A stretch of 64,000 nt of DNA from Treponema saccharophilum DSM 2985 (GCF_000255555.1 NZ_AGRW01000053.1:1-64000), one strand, 5' to 3'. Positions 43,121 to 52,433 are shown, counted from the stretch's first letter. Notes: generated by a model from the sequence alone, not told the origin. Made by a program: numbers and translations.

Positions 43121-45226
43121 TTACCTGCACGCGCCTTTCAGCTGCTCCATGACCTGCGCGGGTGTCTCTGCGGCGAGAATTCCGGAGCGGACATCGTCCT
43201 TGGAAAGGGCTCCGGTGAGCGCCGCCATGACGCGCATCTGCGGGCCGGACTTTGACGCGGGAGAGGCAATCATGACGAAAATGCGGGAAGGCAGGCCGTC
43301 GAGCGAGCCGAAGTCGATTCCGTCCTTCTTGATTCCTATCGCGACGCAGATTTCCGAAACGCCGTCCGTGCGCGCATGGGGAATCGCGATTCCCTTTCCG
43401 ATTCCGGTGCTCATCGCCTCGTCGCGGGCTTTCATGTCGGCGACGAGAAGCTTCCCGTCCGTGACGCAGCCGGAATTCGACAGCATCGCCGAAAGCTCCT
43501 CGATTATCTCCTGTTTTGTGTTCCCCTTGAGGCTGCACGAAATGCACTTCTCGTCGAGAATCTTGTACGCGAGCTTCTCGACCCTGTTCTCGGGGCTGGC
43601 GAACCCGTACTGGAGCTTGTCCGTATTGCGGAGTGAGCCGAGCGTCGCGAGCGATTTGTTCAGGCGGAGCATGACCTCGTAGATTTCGCCCTTCACGAAT
43701 CCCATGTCTGCCTGAGCCGCCTCGATTGTGAGGACGCTCCCGTCCTGCTGAATCGAAATAGAGATGTTCTCCTTACGCGCGTGCGTCAGCCCCTCGTCCA
43801 TGTTCATCGTCTGCACGTAAAAGCTTTCCGCGCGGAGGTCGCGTATAAACGAGTCGAGGACAAGGCGCGCAATCTCGAAATCCTTGAAATCCCAGATGAA
43901 CTGCTGGCTTTCGGAAAGCGAGACCTCCTTTTTCGTTCCCCTTCCCTTTATGCTAAGCGAGATGTTGAGGATGGGAGGCGCGATGAGCGTCGTGACAAGC
44001 GTCATGAGGATTACGACGTTGAAAAGCTCCGGCCCGATTATCGGAAGCCCGTCCGGACCTTTCGCCGCAAGCCCGATTCCCGCGATGATGAGCGCGACCT
44101 CTCCGCGGGGAATCATTCCCGCGCCGATGCGGAACCCGCCCTTAATGTTGAACCCGAGCGCGAGCGCAGGACCGCCGCAGCCGATAAGCTTCGACACGAC
44201 GGCGACGACGGTGTAGATTCCGCCGCAGACGAGGACATCCCGCGTGAAAAGGTGCGACACGTCGACGCTCATGCCGGTGACGGCGAAGAAAAGCGGCACG
44301 AAGAATTTGTAAAGCCCGTGGATTCTCTCCTCGATGACGGGCGCGATGTCCGTTCCAGAAAGCGCAAGCCCCGTCGTGTACGCGCCGATTATCATCGCGA
44401 TGCTCTGTTTCTCGAAGAAGCCGGCGAGGAGGAACGCGACGCCGAGCGCCGCAATCGAAAAGTCATACGTGCCTCCGAAAAGACGCACGAATTTCGCGAT
44501 TTTCTTGGAGATGGCGATGAAAACGACGGTCGCGACAAGCCAAACGCCGAACGCCTTGAGCGCGATAAGCCCGATTTTCCCGCCGGAAAGCGTTCCGCCG
44601 GTTCCGAGCGCCGCGACGATTCCCATGACAATCGCGAGGAGGACAATTCCGAGAACATCGTCGAAGACCGCCGACGCGAGAATCGTCACGCCCTCGGGGG
44701 AATCCATCTTCTTCTTGTCCGAAAGTATGCGCGCCGTGATTCCGACGCTCGTCGCGGTGGACATAATTCCGAAGAAAAGGCACTTTATGTCCATGAATCC
44801 CGAGCAATCCGCGCCGAGCATCGGAAGAATCCACAGCGCGCAGATGTCGCCGAAAATGAACGACACGACGACCCCGCCAAGCCCGATTATTCCACCGGAA
44901 ACGGAATACTTGAGGAAAAGGGACAAATCCGTCTCAAGCCCGGAAGAGAAAAGAAGGATTATGGACGCAATCTGCCCGAACGCATACAGCTCCGGGCTTA
45001 CGGCGCCCGCGATTGAATTCTCGACGCCGAAAAGCCCGTGCGGAAACCCAGGAAACGGAATTCCGCCAAGCGCGAACGGCCCTATTACGATTCCCGCAAT
45101 CAGCTCCCCCAAAACCGACGGGATTCCGACTTTCGCCGCCAGTTTTCCGAACACGCGGACGGCAAAAATGATGACTGCCATCTGGAACACGAGGTTCGTG
45201 ATAACCTCCGTGATATTCTCTTCCAT
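43121..45226 (-). CDS. CPA2-type Na+/H+ antiporter fused to a PTS EIIA-2-like domain
   Basis: 701 aa. Residues about 1-410 have a dozen membrane helices of the CPA2 exchanger family (GELIAGIVIGPFALGG, GLETDLSLF, the SVGITARILSDKK region). A middle soluble linker (410-560) has short hydrophilic repeats. Residues about 560-701 match the fructose/mannitol-type EIIA domain with the phosphorylatable histidine in GIAIPHARTDGV. Transport may thus respond to PTS phosphorylation state or the domain may only sense it. TATAGT (minus) at 45260-45265 and AAGGGG are upstream. Confidence 0.85.
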   Translation of the reverse strand: MEENITEVITNLVFQMAVIIFAVRVFGKLAAKVGIPSVLGELIAGIVIGPFALGGIPFPGFPHGLFGVENSIAGAVSPELYAFGQIASIILLFSSGLETDLSLFLKYSVSGGIIGLGGVVVSFIFGDICALWILPMLGADCSGFMDIKCLFFGIMSTATSVGITARILSDKKKMDSPEGVTILASAVFDDVLGIVLLAIVMGIVAALGTGGTLSGGKIGLIALKAFGVWLVATVVFIAISKKIAKFVRLFGGTYDFSIAALGVAFLLAGFFEKQSIAMIIGAYTTGLALSGTDIAPVIEERIHGLYKFFVPLFFAVTGMSVDVSHLFTRDVLVCGGIYTVVAVVSKLIGCGGPALALGFNIKGGFRIGAGMIPRGEVALIIAGIGLAAKGPDGLPIIGPELFNVVILMTLVTTLIAPPILNISLSIKGRGTKKEVSLSESQQFIWDFKDFEIARLVLDSFIRDLRAESFYVQTMNMDEGLTHARKENISISIQQDGSVLTIEAAQADMGFVKGEIYEVMLRLNKSLATLGSLRNTDKLQYGFASPENRVEKLAYKILDEKCISCSLKGNTKQEIIEELSAMLSNSGCVTDGKLLVADMKARDEAMSTGIGKGIAIPHARTDGVSEICVAIGIKKDGIDFGSLDGLPSRIFVMIASPASKSGPQMRVMAALTGALSKDDVRSGILAAETPAQVMEQLKGACR

Positions 45227-45307
45227 AAAAAACCCCTTAAACTTTTAAACTCGCCGAAAACTATACAGGCTTTTAGAAATAAAGTGAACGACGCACGCGG
45301 AGTTTTA

Positions 45308-45860
45308 TGAGCGTTCAGCTTTGTTGAATGGAGCGTGCGTTCGCAGCCTTCCGCTTTGCGGAAGGTGCGCCTGAACGGGCGACGCGGAATTTTTGAGCGT
45401 TCAGTTTTGTTGAATGGAGCGCGCGGTCGCAGCCTTCCCTTTGCGGGAGGTGCGCCATGGTGGGAGGGCGCGTGTTTTTTCGTGCTTTTGTCGTGTTTGG
45501 CGGAGCGGGCGTTCGCAGCCTTCCGCTTTGCGGAAGGTGCGCCTGAACAGGCGACGCGGAGTTTTATGAGCGTTTGGCGTTGCCAAGTGGAGCGTGCGTG
45601 CGCAGCCTCTCGCTTTTGCGAGAGGTGCGCCATGGTGGAAGGGCGCGTGTTTTTCGTGCTTTTGTCGTGTTTGGCGGAGCGGGCGTTCGCAGCCTTCCCT
45701 TTGCGGAAGGTGCGCCTGAACGGGCGACGCGGAGTTTTATGAGCGTTCAGCTTTGTTGAATGGAGCGTGCGTTCGCAGCCTTCCCTTTGCGGGAGGTGCG
45801 CCATGGTGGGAGGGCGCGTGTTTTTTCGTGCTTTTGTCGTGTTTGGCGGGAGCGGGCTAA
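45308..45860. repeat. Hairpin repeat array built from about 86-bp units (173-bp double period)
   Basis: GAGCGTTCAG-type starts occur at 45308, 45394, 45567 and 45740; the last three are 173 bp apart. Each half unit carries a hairpin such as CCTTCCGC-TTT-GCGGAAGG plus GGTGCGCC. It fills the region between two divergent genes without reaching either promoter. Apparent ORFs across it are repeats, not genes. Confidence 0.85.
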
Positions 45861-45863
45861 AAA

Positions 45864-45953
45864 ACCGCCCTCCGGGCACGGAAGGTGCGCCAACGCGCAC
45901 CGGCGCACGCTTGCTCCGATGAAGCCGAACTCAGAACGCCAAAAGCCCCGCAA
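45864..45953 (-). repeat. Single inverted copy of the 26.1-kb 89-bp repeat unit
   Basis: Read on the minus strand it gives GTTCTGAGTTCGGCTTCATC, then GGAGCAAGCG, GCGCACC and CTTCCGTGCCCGGAGGGCGG, matching in order the unit at 26086-26537. It is directly downstream of the 45.3-kb array. Confidence 0.75.
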
Positions 45954-45966
45954 GCGCAGGCGCAAG

Positions 45967-45995
45967 TTGAAAAAAACGGCGGAGAAACGTAGAAT
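45967..45995 (+). promoter_or_regulatory. Promoter of the leaderless S41 protease operon
   Basis: TTGAAA (45967-45972), 17-bp spacer, TAGAAT (45990-45995), 8 nt, ATG at 46004. Confidence 0.75.
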
Positions 45996-46003
45996 GAACG
46001 CCT

Positions 46004-47551
46004 ATGAAAAAAGCTATTCAACTGCGGAAGGGTTTGTGCACGCTGCTCGGATTCTTCTGTCTTTCCACGTTCACATCGTTTCCGTCGCAGTGCTTCGCGC
46101 AGTCGGGCGACGAGCAGGAGCAGAAGAAGGGAGTCGCATCAAAAAAGCAGATAAGCGAATATATCAACAATATCTATTACGCGATGGAGGTCCTCAATCA
46201 GTGCTACGTCGATGACCTCGACATGGAGCAGATTTACAAGGGCGCGATGAAGGGGCTCCTCGACGCGGCGGGGGACGTCTACACGGCGTACCTCGACACG
46301 ACGGCAATGCGCGGGCTGAACGACACGACGGAAGGAACGTTCGGCGGCGTCGGGCTTTCGATTTCGAAGGCGTTCGAATCGACGGACGAGAAGCCGGCAT
46401 ACGTCGAAGTTGTCGCGCCGATTGAAGACACGCCGGGCTTCAAGGCGGGAATCCAGCCGGGCGACCTGATTGTCACCGTCGACGGAACGGACACGTCCAC
46501 GATAACTATGGACGATGTCCTCGACAAACTCCGCGGGACAATCGGCGAGAACGTAACGGTCGGAATACGACGCGGCGGCGCCGATTTCGATATCGTGCTG
46601 ACGAGGGCGGAGATTGAGGTTCCGACCGTCAAATTCGGGACGATTCCGCTCGACTCGAAAACGGAAATCGGGTATATGCGCCTCATCGAATTCACCCCGC
46701 TCACCGCAACGAAAGTCCAGGAGGCGCTCGATTCCTTCGATTACGGAAAGACGAAGGGAATCATAATCGACTTGCGGAACAATCCCGGCGGGCTCATATC
46801 GAGCGTGCACGCCGTCGCGGACAAATTCATAGATGAAGGCCCGATTGTCTCGACGAAGGGGCGCGTCAAAAGCGAGAACAACGTCTACTCCGCATCAAAA
46901 GCGAAGACGACTTTCAAGGCAGGCATCCCGATTGTCGTCCTCATAAACAAAGGCTCGGCTTCGGCTTCGGAAATTCTCTCGGGCGCGCTCAAGGACAACC
47001 ACCTCGCGTATCTCGTCGGGCAGCGGACGTACGGCAAGGGGCTCGTGCAGCAGGTCTGGCAGCTTTCGAAGACGGAGGGATTCAAGTACACGGTCGCGCG
47101 CTACTACACGCCGAGCGACGTCTGCATCGACAAAATCGGCATTCCGCCGGACAGGGAAATTCTTTTCCCCGAACTTTCCGAGGAAGGCGCGAAGCAGTAC
47201 GCGGAGCTTTACAAATCCGGCGAGATTTCGAAATATGTGGAATCGAAGAGGAAATCGTTCGAGAAAAACGAAGAGAAGCAAATAAAATCGTTCTCGAAAT
47301 CGCTCAAGAAGTCTTATCCGGAAATCGACGAGCCGACATTGCGGAAAATGATCCGAAACGAGGTGCGGAAATCGAAAGGCTCGATGCTCTACGACCTCGA
47401 CTACGACATCCAGCTCATCGAGGCGATAAAAATACTCGACAAGGAAGATTTCAGCTCGCTCGTCAAGAACGCAAAGACGCTCAAGGAGCTTCAGGATTCC
47501 GCGCTGCTTGAGGAGAAAAAAGAGCCGGAAGGAAAAAAAGACAAGAAATGA
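46004..47551 (+). CDS. S41 family C-terminal processing peptidase (Ctp) with PDZ domain
   Basis: 515 aa. Signal peptide (1-32), PDZ domain about 100-195 (GGVGLSIS ... GIQPGDLIVTVDG), S41 protease core with NNPGGL, nucleophile region NKGSASASEI and the catalytic Lys in TYGKGLVQQ. The C-terminal 100 residues are a charged Lys/Glu extension ending GKKDKK. Periplasmic processing or degradation of envelope proteins. First gene of an operon; its stop overlaps rsmE by 4 bp. Confidence 0.92.
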   Translation: MKKAIQLRKGLCTLLGFFCLSTFTSFPSQCFAQSGDEQEQKKGVASKKQISEYINNIYYAMEVLNQCYVDDLDMEQIYKGAMKGLLDAAGDVYTAYLDTTAMRGLNDTTEGTFGGVGLSISKAFESTDEKPAYVEVVAPIEDTPGFKAGIQPGDLIVTVDGTDTSTITMDDVLDKLRGTIGENVTVGIRRGGADFDIVLTRAEIEVPTVKFGTIPLDSKTEIGYMRLIEFTPLTATKVQEALDSFDYGKTKGIIIDLRNNPGGLISSVHAVADKFIDEGPIVSTKGRVKSENNVYSASKAKTTFKAGIPIVVLINKGSASASEILSGALKDNHLAYLVGQRTYGKGLVQQVWQLSKTEGFKYTVARYYTPSDVCIDKIGIPPDREILFPELSEEGAKQYAELYKSGEISKYVESKRKSFEKNEEKQIKSFSKSLKKSYPEIDEPTLRKMIRNEVRKSKGSMLYDLDYDIQLIEAIKILDKEDFSSLVKNAKTLKELQDSALLEEKKEPEGKKDKK

Positions 47552-48324
47552 GGCAGTTCGTTTCAGCAGAGGAGCCGGAAAACGGGATGATTCGCGTCCG
47601 CGGGAAGGATTTCCGCTACCTGCGCTCGGTACTGCGCCTGAAAGCCGGAGACATGCTCTCCGTGAGGACGCCGTCCGGGGCCCTTCTTGCGACGACCGTC
47701 GCGGGAATCGACGACGACGCGCGGAAAATCACGCTCTCCGTATGCTCGACAATCGGGGATGGGGCGGACTGCGCGAACGGGGAGAACATCCCGGCGGAGC
47801 GGCTCAAGGAAATCACGCTTTTCATGTTCGTCCCGAAGCCGTCGAAATTCGAGCAAATCGTCAGGCAGGCGTGCGAATGCGGCGTTGCGAGAATCGTTCC
47901 CGTCGCCTCGGAATTCTCGCAGAAAGGCGCCGAGCGGATGGACTTCAAGGGCGAGCGTTTCTCGCGGATTCTCAAGGAGGCGAGGCAACAGAGCGGTTCA
48001 GCCGTTGAGACCGTCGTCGAGAAATGCGTCTCGTTCGACGGCGCCATATCGATGTGGAGGGAAATGCGCGGTGATGGTTCCGTCGCGTTCGTCATGTACG
48101 AGAGAAGCGAATTCACCGTCCCGATGGCTGATGCCGTCGCGGGAAAGGATGTCGGGAAAGCTGCCCTTTTCGTCGGCGCGGAAGGCGGAATAAGCCCGCG
48201 CGAGATTGATGCGCTCCGAAACGAAGGCGTCATTCCCGTGCATTTCAGGACGAACATATTGAGATGCGAGACGGCCGCCATTTACGGAATCGCCGTGATG
48301 CAAAATTTGATAGAAGGAATGTAG
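47548..48324 (+). CDS. rsmE: 16S rRNA (uracil-1498-N3)-methyltransferase
   Basis: 258 aa. N-terminal PUA-like domain with RGKDFRYLRSVLRLKAGD, C-terminal SPOUT knot with FVGAEGGISPREIDAL and the terminal LRCETAAIYGIAVMQ, diagnostic for RsmE. Methylates U1498 of 16S rRNA. The ATGA overlap with the protease stop shows translational coupling. Confidence 0.92.
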   Translation: MRQFVSAEEPENGMIRVRGKDFRYLRSVLRLKAGDMLSVRTPSGALLATTVAGIDDDARKITLSVCSTIGDGADCANGENIPAERLKEITLFMFVPKPSKFEQIVRQACECGVARIVPVASEFSQKGAERMDFKGERFSRILKEARQQSGSAVETVVEKCVSFDGAISMWREMRGDGSVAFVMYERSEFTVPMADAVAGKDVGKAALFVGAEGGISPREIDALRNEGVIPVHFRTNILRCETAAIYGIAVMQNLIEGM

Positions 48325-48326
48325 AT

Positions 48327-49190
48327 ATGGCTTTAAAAAGGATAGAACTGCTCGGGGTTCCGGTCGATGTCTGTCGTCTGAACGAGCTTGACGGCGAAAT
48401 CATCAGGATTCTCGAAAAGCCGGGAACGAAGCAAATCGTTTTCCTGTCGGTCTGGGATTTGCTCAGGGCGCGCAACAAGAAGAAGGATTTCTGCGAATGC
48501 CTGAAGAACGCCGACCTCATCCTCCCGATATCGAAAAGCATCATAAGCGGCGCGAAATTCCTGCGCTACGAAGACATTCCGGTGCGCTACAACCCGTTCG
48601 ACGCGACGATTCTCTTCCTCTCGGCAGTAGACCAGCACTACAAATCGATTTTCCTCCTCGGCGGACGCAAGAAGACGCTCCAGCAGGCGGAGCGGAACGT
48701 GCACGAGACGTTCCCGAACATACGGATTGTCGGGCGTTACGTCGGCTATTTCCCGAAGGACTGCGAGGCCGACGTCATAACGGCAATCCACAAGGCGTCG
48801 CCGTCGCTCGCGATTATAAGCGAGGGAATAAAGGAGAAGAACCTTTGGGCGTTCCACAGGCGCGACAAATTCGCCTCGAGCATATTCCTCTATTACAACG
48901 ACTGCCTCGGCATTTTCTCCAAGCGAATCAGGCGCGTGAGCGAGAAGACGTTCGAGCGCGGGCACGAAATCTGGAGCGAAATCGCCCACAACCCGTTCAA
49001 GATTTTCCTCATCTTCCCGTTCTCTCTCTACGTCCTGCTTCTTCTTTGGAGCAGGTTCTTCAAGAAGCCGAAGAAGGCGGTCGGCGACATCATCACGGAG
49101 CAGAAAGAGCCGGAACAAAAGGCGGAAGAAACGCCGTCCCCGCTCGCCGCACAAAAAACAGACGACGCCGAGGACCTCGAGCTGGAATAA
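48327..49190 (+). CDS. WecG/TagA/CpsF family glycosyltransferase
   Basis: 287 aa. Residues about 10-190 fit the GT26 fold: PVDVC, LPISKSIISGAKFL, IFLLGGRKKTLQQAERNV and VGRYVGYF. A C-terminal amphipathic/hydrophobic stretch (IFLIFPFSLYVLLLLW) anchors it to the membrane, followed by a charged tail. Family members add ManNAc(A) or a similar sugar to a lipid carrier in surface polymer assembly. Third gene of the protease-rsmE operon, 2 nt after rsmE. Confidence 0.8.
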   Translation: MALKRIELLGVPVDVCRLNELDGEIIRILEKPGTKQIVFLSVWDLLRARNKKKDFCECLKNADLILPISKSIISGAKFLRYEDIPVRYNPFDATILFLSAVDQHYKSIFLLGGRKKTLQQAERNVHETFPNIRIVGRYVGYFPKDCEADVITAIHKASPSLAIISEGIKEKNLWAFHRRDKFASSIFLYYNDCLGIFSKRIRRVSEKTFERGHEIWSEIAHNPFKIFLIFPFSLYVLLLLWSRFFKKPKKAVGDIITEQKEPEQKAEETPSPLAAQKTDDAEDLELE

Positions 49191-49203
49191 CGGCAATAGA
49201 GCG

Positions 49204-50214
49204 ATGTCGGGGATTCTGTACCTTTTTTCAAGGGATTCAGAGGAAATCGTTGCGTTCCACAACTTGTTCTCCTCCGATTATTCGATTTTTGTATGCAGCG
49301 ACCTGCACCAGCTTGAGGGGATAAACGACGGGACTTTTTTCGTCGGAAAGTCGCTTGCGTTCGGCAAGGACAGGGACGAATTCCTCAAAGCGGGAAAGCC
49401 GTTTCTCTTCGGGGGATTCGGCGCGCCATCGTCGCGGACATGCATCATCGGCGAGAACGTCCCGAAAAAATGCCTCGATGGACGGCTCGGAATCGTCGGC
49501 ACCTCGAAAATAATGGAAACGATACGGCGGAAAGTCGAGCTCGCCGCCACGACGAATCTTCCCGTCCTCATCCTCGGCGAGAGCGGAAGCGGAAAATCGT
49601 TCATTGCGGAACGGATACACGAAATATCGCCCAGGTGCGGGATGCCGTTTTTCGGCGTGAACATGGCGTCCGTCATCGATTCCGCCTGCGAGAGCGAGCT
49701 TTTCGGCGTCGAGGCGGGAACGTTCACGGAAGTCCGCGAGCGCGAGGGTATATTCAGCGCGGCATCGGGCGGAACGCTTTTCCTCGACGAAATCGGGGAC
49801 GTGAGCCTCAGAATGCAGGGAACGCTTCTTGACGTAATCGAGCGCGGGGAATTCCGCCGGGTCGGCTCGACGGAAAGCACGAAATCGGATGCGCGGCTCA
49901 TTTTCGCAACGAACGCCGACCTCAAATCGAAAATCGCGGCGAAGGAATTCAGGCTTGACCTTTTCTACCGGATAGCGAACATCGTCATCGAAGTTCCCCC
50001 GCTCAGGGAACGGCGCGAGGATATACAGATGCTCGCGGAAGTCTATCTGCGCTCGGTGGGAAGCGGCGTCTCGCTGTCCCCTTCTGCTTGCGACGTCCTG
50101 CGAGAGTCGGACTGGCCCGGAAACATACGGCAGATGCAGAACACGCTCAACCGCGCAATCCTCAACTGCGGAGGAACCGGCGAGATTCTTCCGCAGCACA
50201 TCGAGATTTACTGA
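49204..50214 (+). CDS. Sigma-54-type AAA+ protein without canonical GAFTGA loop or HTH
   Basis: 336 aa. N-terminal 95 residues are an unrecognised, possibly receiver-like domain. The AAA+ domain has Walker A GESGSGKS (about 125), Walker B GTLFLDEIGD, and the R-finger/sensor region PPLRERREDI. In place of GAFTGA, which contacts sigma-54, it reads GTFTEV. The protein ends soon after the AAA+ lid with no DNA-binding HTH. It may therefore act without sigma-54 or regulate another protein. Last gene of the protease operon; its stop overlaps the converging methyltransferase gene by 7 bp. Confidence 0.75.
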   Translation: MSGILYLFSRDSEEIVAFHNLFSSDYSIFVCSDLHQLEGINDGTFFVGKSLAFGKDRDEFLKAGKPFLFGGFGAPSSRTCIIGENVPKKCLDGRLGIVGTSKIMETIRRKVELAATTNLPVLILGESGSGKSFIAERIHEISPRCGMPFFGVNMASVIDSACESELFGVEAGTFTEVREREGIFSAASGGTLFLDEIGDVSLRMQGTLLDVIERGEFRRVGSTESTKSDARLIFATNADLKSKIAAKEFRLDLFYRIANIVIEVPPLRERREDIQMLAEVYLRSVGSGVSLSPSACDVLRESDWPGNIRQMQNTLNRAILNCGGTGEILPQHIEIY

Positions 50215-50945
50215 TTTTCCGCGGGAACGGCTCCGTTTTTCGACGCAAGCCCCGCAATCTTGTCGAACGTCCGCTCGATGAACGCGGTCTCGCCCTCGCT
50301 CAGCGCCGCCCTCGAAAGGATGTCGCGCCAGAATTTCTCCATGTCGCCCCGTCCGGCAAGTTTGAAGAACCCCACGCGCGCGAGGTCGTCGGCAATTTTT
50401 CCGACGGCAGACGAAAGCCTTCCGAGCGTCACGGGAACGCTTCCGCTTGAATGCTGGGACGACTCGCGGAAAATCTGGTACGAGACAATCTGCACCGCAT
50501 GGGAAAGGTTGAGCGACGGGAATCCCTCGTCAGACGGAATCGTAACGCCCATCGTGCATTCGTCAATCTCCTCCTCGGTAAGCCCCGTCCGCTCGTTCCC
50601 GAACACGACGGCGACAGTTCCCCCGTCGGAAACGCCGGACGCGAAGCGGGCGAATTCTTCAGGAAGAAGGAGCTTTCCACGTTTTTTTCCGCGCCTTCTC
50701 GTCGTTCCGGCGGCGACAACGCAATCCGCCGTCGCTTCCGTTATCGAATCGAAAAATTCCGCGCGCTCCCACAGCTGTCCGGCGTGTATCGCAAGAATGC
50801 GGACGCGCTCGTCGTCAAACGATTCCCTTTTCCCCACTATGCGGAGGCGGGAAAGGCCGCAGTTCGCCATAGCCCTGCACACGGCGCCGACATTCCTTGA
50901 CTCGTCCGGGCGCGCAAGGACGATTACGATGTTGTTCAAATCCAT
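50208..50945 (-). CDS. TrmJ/TrmH-type SPOUT RNA methyltransferase
   Basis: 245 aa. Starts MDLNNIVIVLARPDESRNVG, then VVFGNERTGLTEEEI and IPSDEGFPSLNLSHAVQI: the SPOUT knot of the TrmJ group (tRNA Nm32 or a related 2'-O-methylation). The C-terminal 80 residues are helical as in TrmJ. TTAAAT is about 8 nt before the ATG with no Shine-Dalgarno, another possibly leaderless start. Converges on the AAA+ gene. Confidence 0.85.
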   Translation of the reverse strand: MDLNNIVIVLARPDESRNVGAVCRAMANCGLSRLRIVGKRESFDDERVRILAIHAGQLWERAEFFDSITEATADCVVAAGTTRRRGKKRGKLLLPEEFARFASGVSDGGTVAVVFGNERTGLTEEEIDECTMGVTIPSDEGFPSLNLSHAVQIVSYQIFRESSQHSSGSVPVTLGRLSSAVGKIADDLARVGFFKLAGRGDMEKFWRDILSRAALSEGETAFIERTFDKIAGLASKNGAVPAENQ

Positions 50946-50990
50946 GCTTTCCAATTTAATGAAAAGAACGATTTTTAGAAAGGACGGAAC

Positions 50991-51740
50991 ATGATGGATT
51001 CTCTCAGCAAAATGACCGCGCTCGTCGTCGGCGGAAGCGGCGGAATCGGAAAGAGCATATCGGAACACCTTGCCGGCGAATGCGGAAGGCTTGTCGTCCA
51101 CGGCGGCCACGGCTCTCCGGCGTTCGATGAATTCGCGCGCGCTCTCCGGGAAAAAAGCGGCGGCAGGACGGAAATCGAGACGCTCGTCCAGGATTTCGGG
51201 ACGGGATTCTGCGGAATCGGCTCCTCGGAAATCGCACGGAAAGCGGCGGAATCGGACATTCTCGTCGTCTGCTACGGTCCGTTCCTTCAGAAAAAGCTCG
51301 ACGAGATGGATGCGGGCGACTGGATAAAAGCCGCGCTGCACGACTACGCGCTTCCCGGCATACTTCTTTCCGCCGCCCTCCCCAAAATGGTCGCGCGGAA
51401 ATTCGGACGGATACTTCTTTTCGGCGGGACGGGAACGGCGCACCGGACGGAATTCTTCACGAACGCGGCCTATGCGGGCGCGAAGACGGGCGTCGGGACG
51501 ATTGTCGAATCGACGGCGGCATCATACGCGCGATTCGGAATAACGTGCAACGCGATTCTTCCGGGATTCACGAAAACGCAGTACACGGAAAAAATCGACG
51601 CGGTCCTCGACGCAAAAATGCCGTTGGGAAGGCAGATTTCCGCGGATTCCGTCGCGGACGCCGCGCTGTTCCTCCTCAAAAACCCCGACGCGAACGGCGT
51701 TCTACTGCGCCTTGACAGGGGCTGGTCCCCGGCTTTCTAG
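50991..51740 (+). CDS. Short-chain dehydrogenase/reductase (SDR)
   Basis: 249 aa (or 248 from the second ATG at 50994). Rossmann motif GGSGGIGKSISEHL near residue 14, and active-site YAGAK near 160. The usual catalytic Ser about 13 residues before the Tyr appears to be absent; that stretch reads GGTGTAHRTEFFTNAA. The C-terminus ITCNAILPGFTKTQYT is typical of FabG-like SDRs. Substrate unknown. GGACGG precedes the start; divergent from the methyltransferase. Confidence 0.8.
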   Translation: MMDSLSKMTALVVGGSGGIGKSISEHLAGECGRLVVHGGHGSPAFDEFARALREKSGGRTEIETLVQDFGTGFCGIGSSEIARKAAESDILVVCYGPFLQKKLDEMDAGDWIKAALHDYALPGILLSAALPKMVARKFGRILLFGGTGTAHRTEFFTNAAYAGAKTGVGTIVESTAASYARFGITCNAILPGFTKTQYTEKIDAVLDAKMPLGRQISADSVADAALFLLKNPDANGVLLRLDRGWSPAF

Positions 51741-51857
51741 CAAAAGGCAACTTTTTCGGGCATTTTTTATTTTGCTAGACAGATTTCTGAAAATTGTAGT
51801 ATTATTTCAACGGCATACTTTAAGAAAAATTAAGTTTCGCAGGAGATATAGAATATT

Positions 51858-52409
51858 ATGGGTAACAACAATAATTTGGTTCCAGGTTTCAACGACGAAC
51901 GCGACGACAGCCTAAAAATCAACCTTGAGAAATTGAACGATGTCGAGAACGGACTCATAATCTATCTCAATGGGTACATCGACACCTACAATTCAAGCTT
52001 CTTCCAGAAGAGGATACAGAAAGTTGTCGAAGCGGGTTTCATAAACCTCGTGTTCAACTGCGCATCGCTGAACTATGTATCATCGACGGGAATCGGTTCA
52101 TTCACTGCGTTTCTCAAGATGATAAAACCGAAAGGCGGAGACATCGTCCTTCTTGAAATCCAGCCGAAAGTGTACGAGGTCTTCCAGCTCCTCGGATTCT
52201 CCCAGTTCTTCAACATCAAGGATTCAATGCAGGAAGCTTCGATGTTCTTCAAGCAGGGCGCTCCTGTCGCGGACTCGATTTTCCCGAAGATTTTCAGCTG
52301 CCCCGTCTGCTCGAAGCGGCTCAAGGCGACAAAAAGCGGAAGGTTCCGCTGCTCGGAATGCAAATCCATTCTTGCCATCAACCCGCAGGGACAGGTTTTC
52401 CTCGGCTGA
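51858..52409 (+). CDS. STAS-domain anti-sigma antagonist-like protein with C-terminal zinc ribbon
   Basis: 183 aa. STAS domain about 18-125, with the phosphorylatable serine motif YVSSTGIGSF, as in SpoIIAA/RsbV-type antagonists. The last 40 residues form a zinc ribbon (CPVCSKRL ... CSECKS), an unusual addition. CAGGAG lies 15 nt before the ATG; a long upstream region with AT-rich promoter-like sequence precedes it. No anti-sigma kinase or phosphatase is adjacent. Confidence 0.85.
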   Translation: MGNNNNLVPGFNDERDDSLKINLEKLNDVENGLIIYLNGYIDTYNSSFFQKRIQKVVEAGFINLVFNCASLNYVSSTGIGSFTAFLKMIKPKGGDIVLLEIQPKVYEVFQLLGFSQFFNIKDSMQEASMFFKQGAPVADSIFPKIFSCPVCSKRLKATKSGRFRCSECKSILAINPQGQVFLG

Positions 52410-52433
52410 GACGGGGACATAAAAACGCACGAG

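Noticed and set aside
45308-45860. CRISPR array
   Set aside because: Units are about 86 bp, tandem and contiguous, with no unique spacers and no cas genes.
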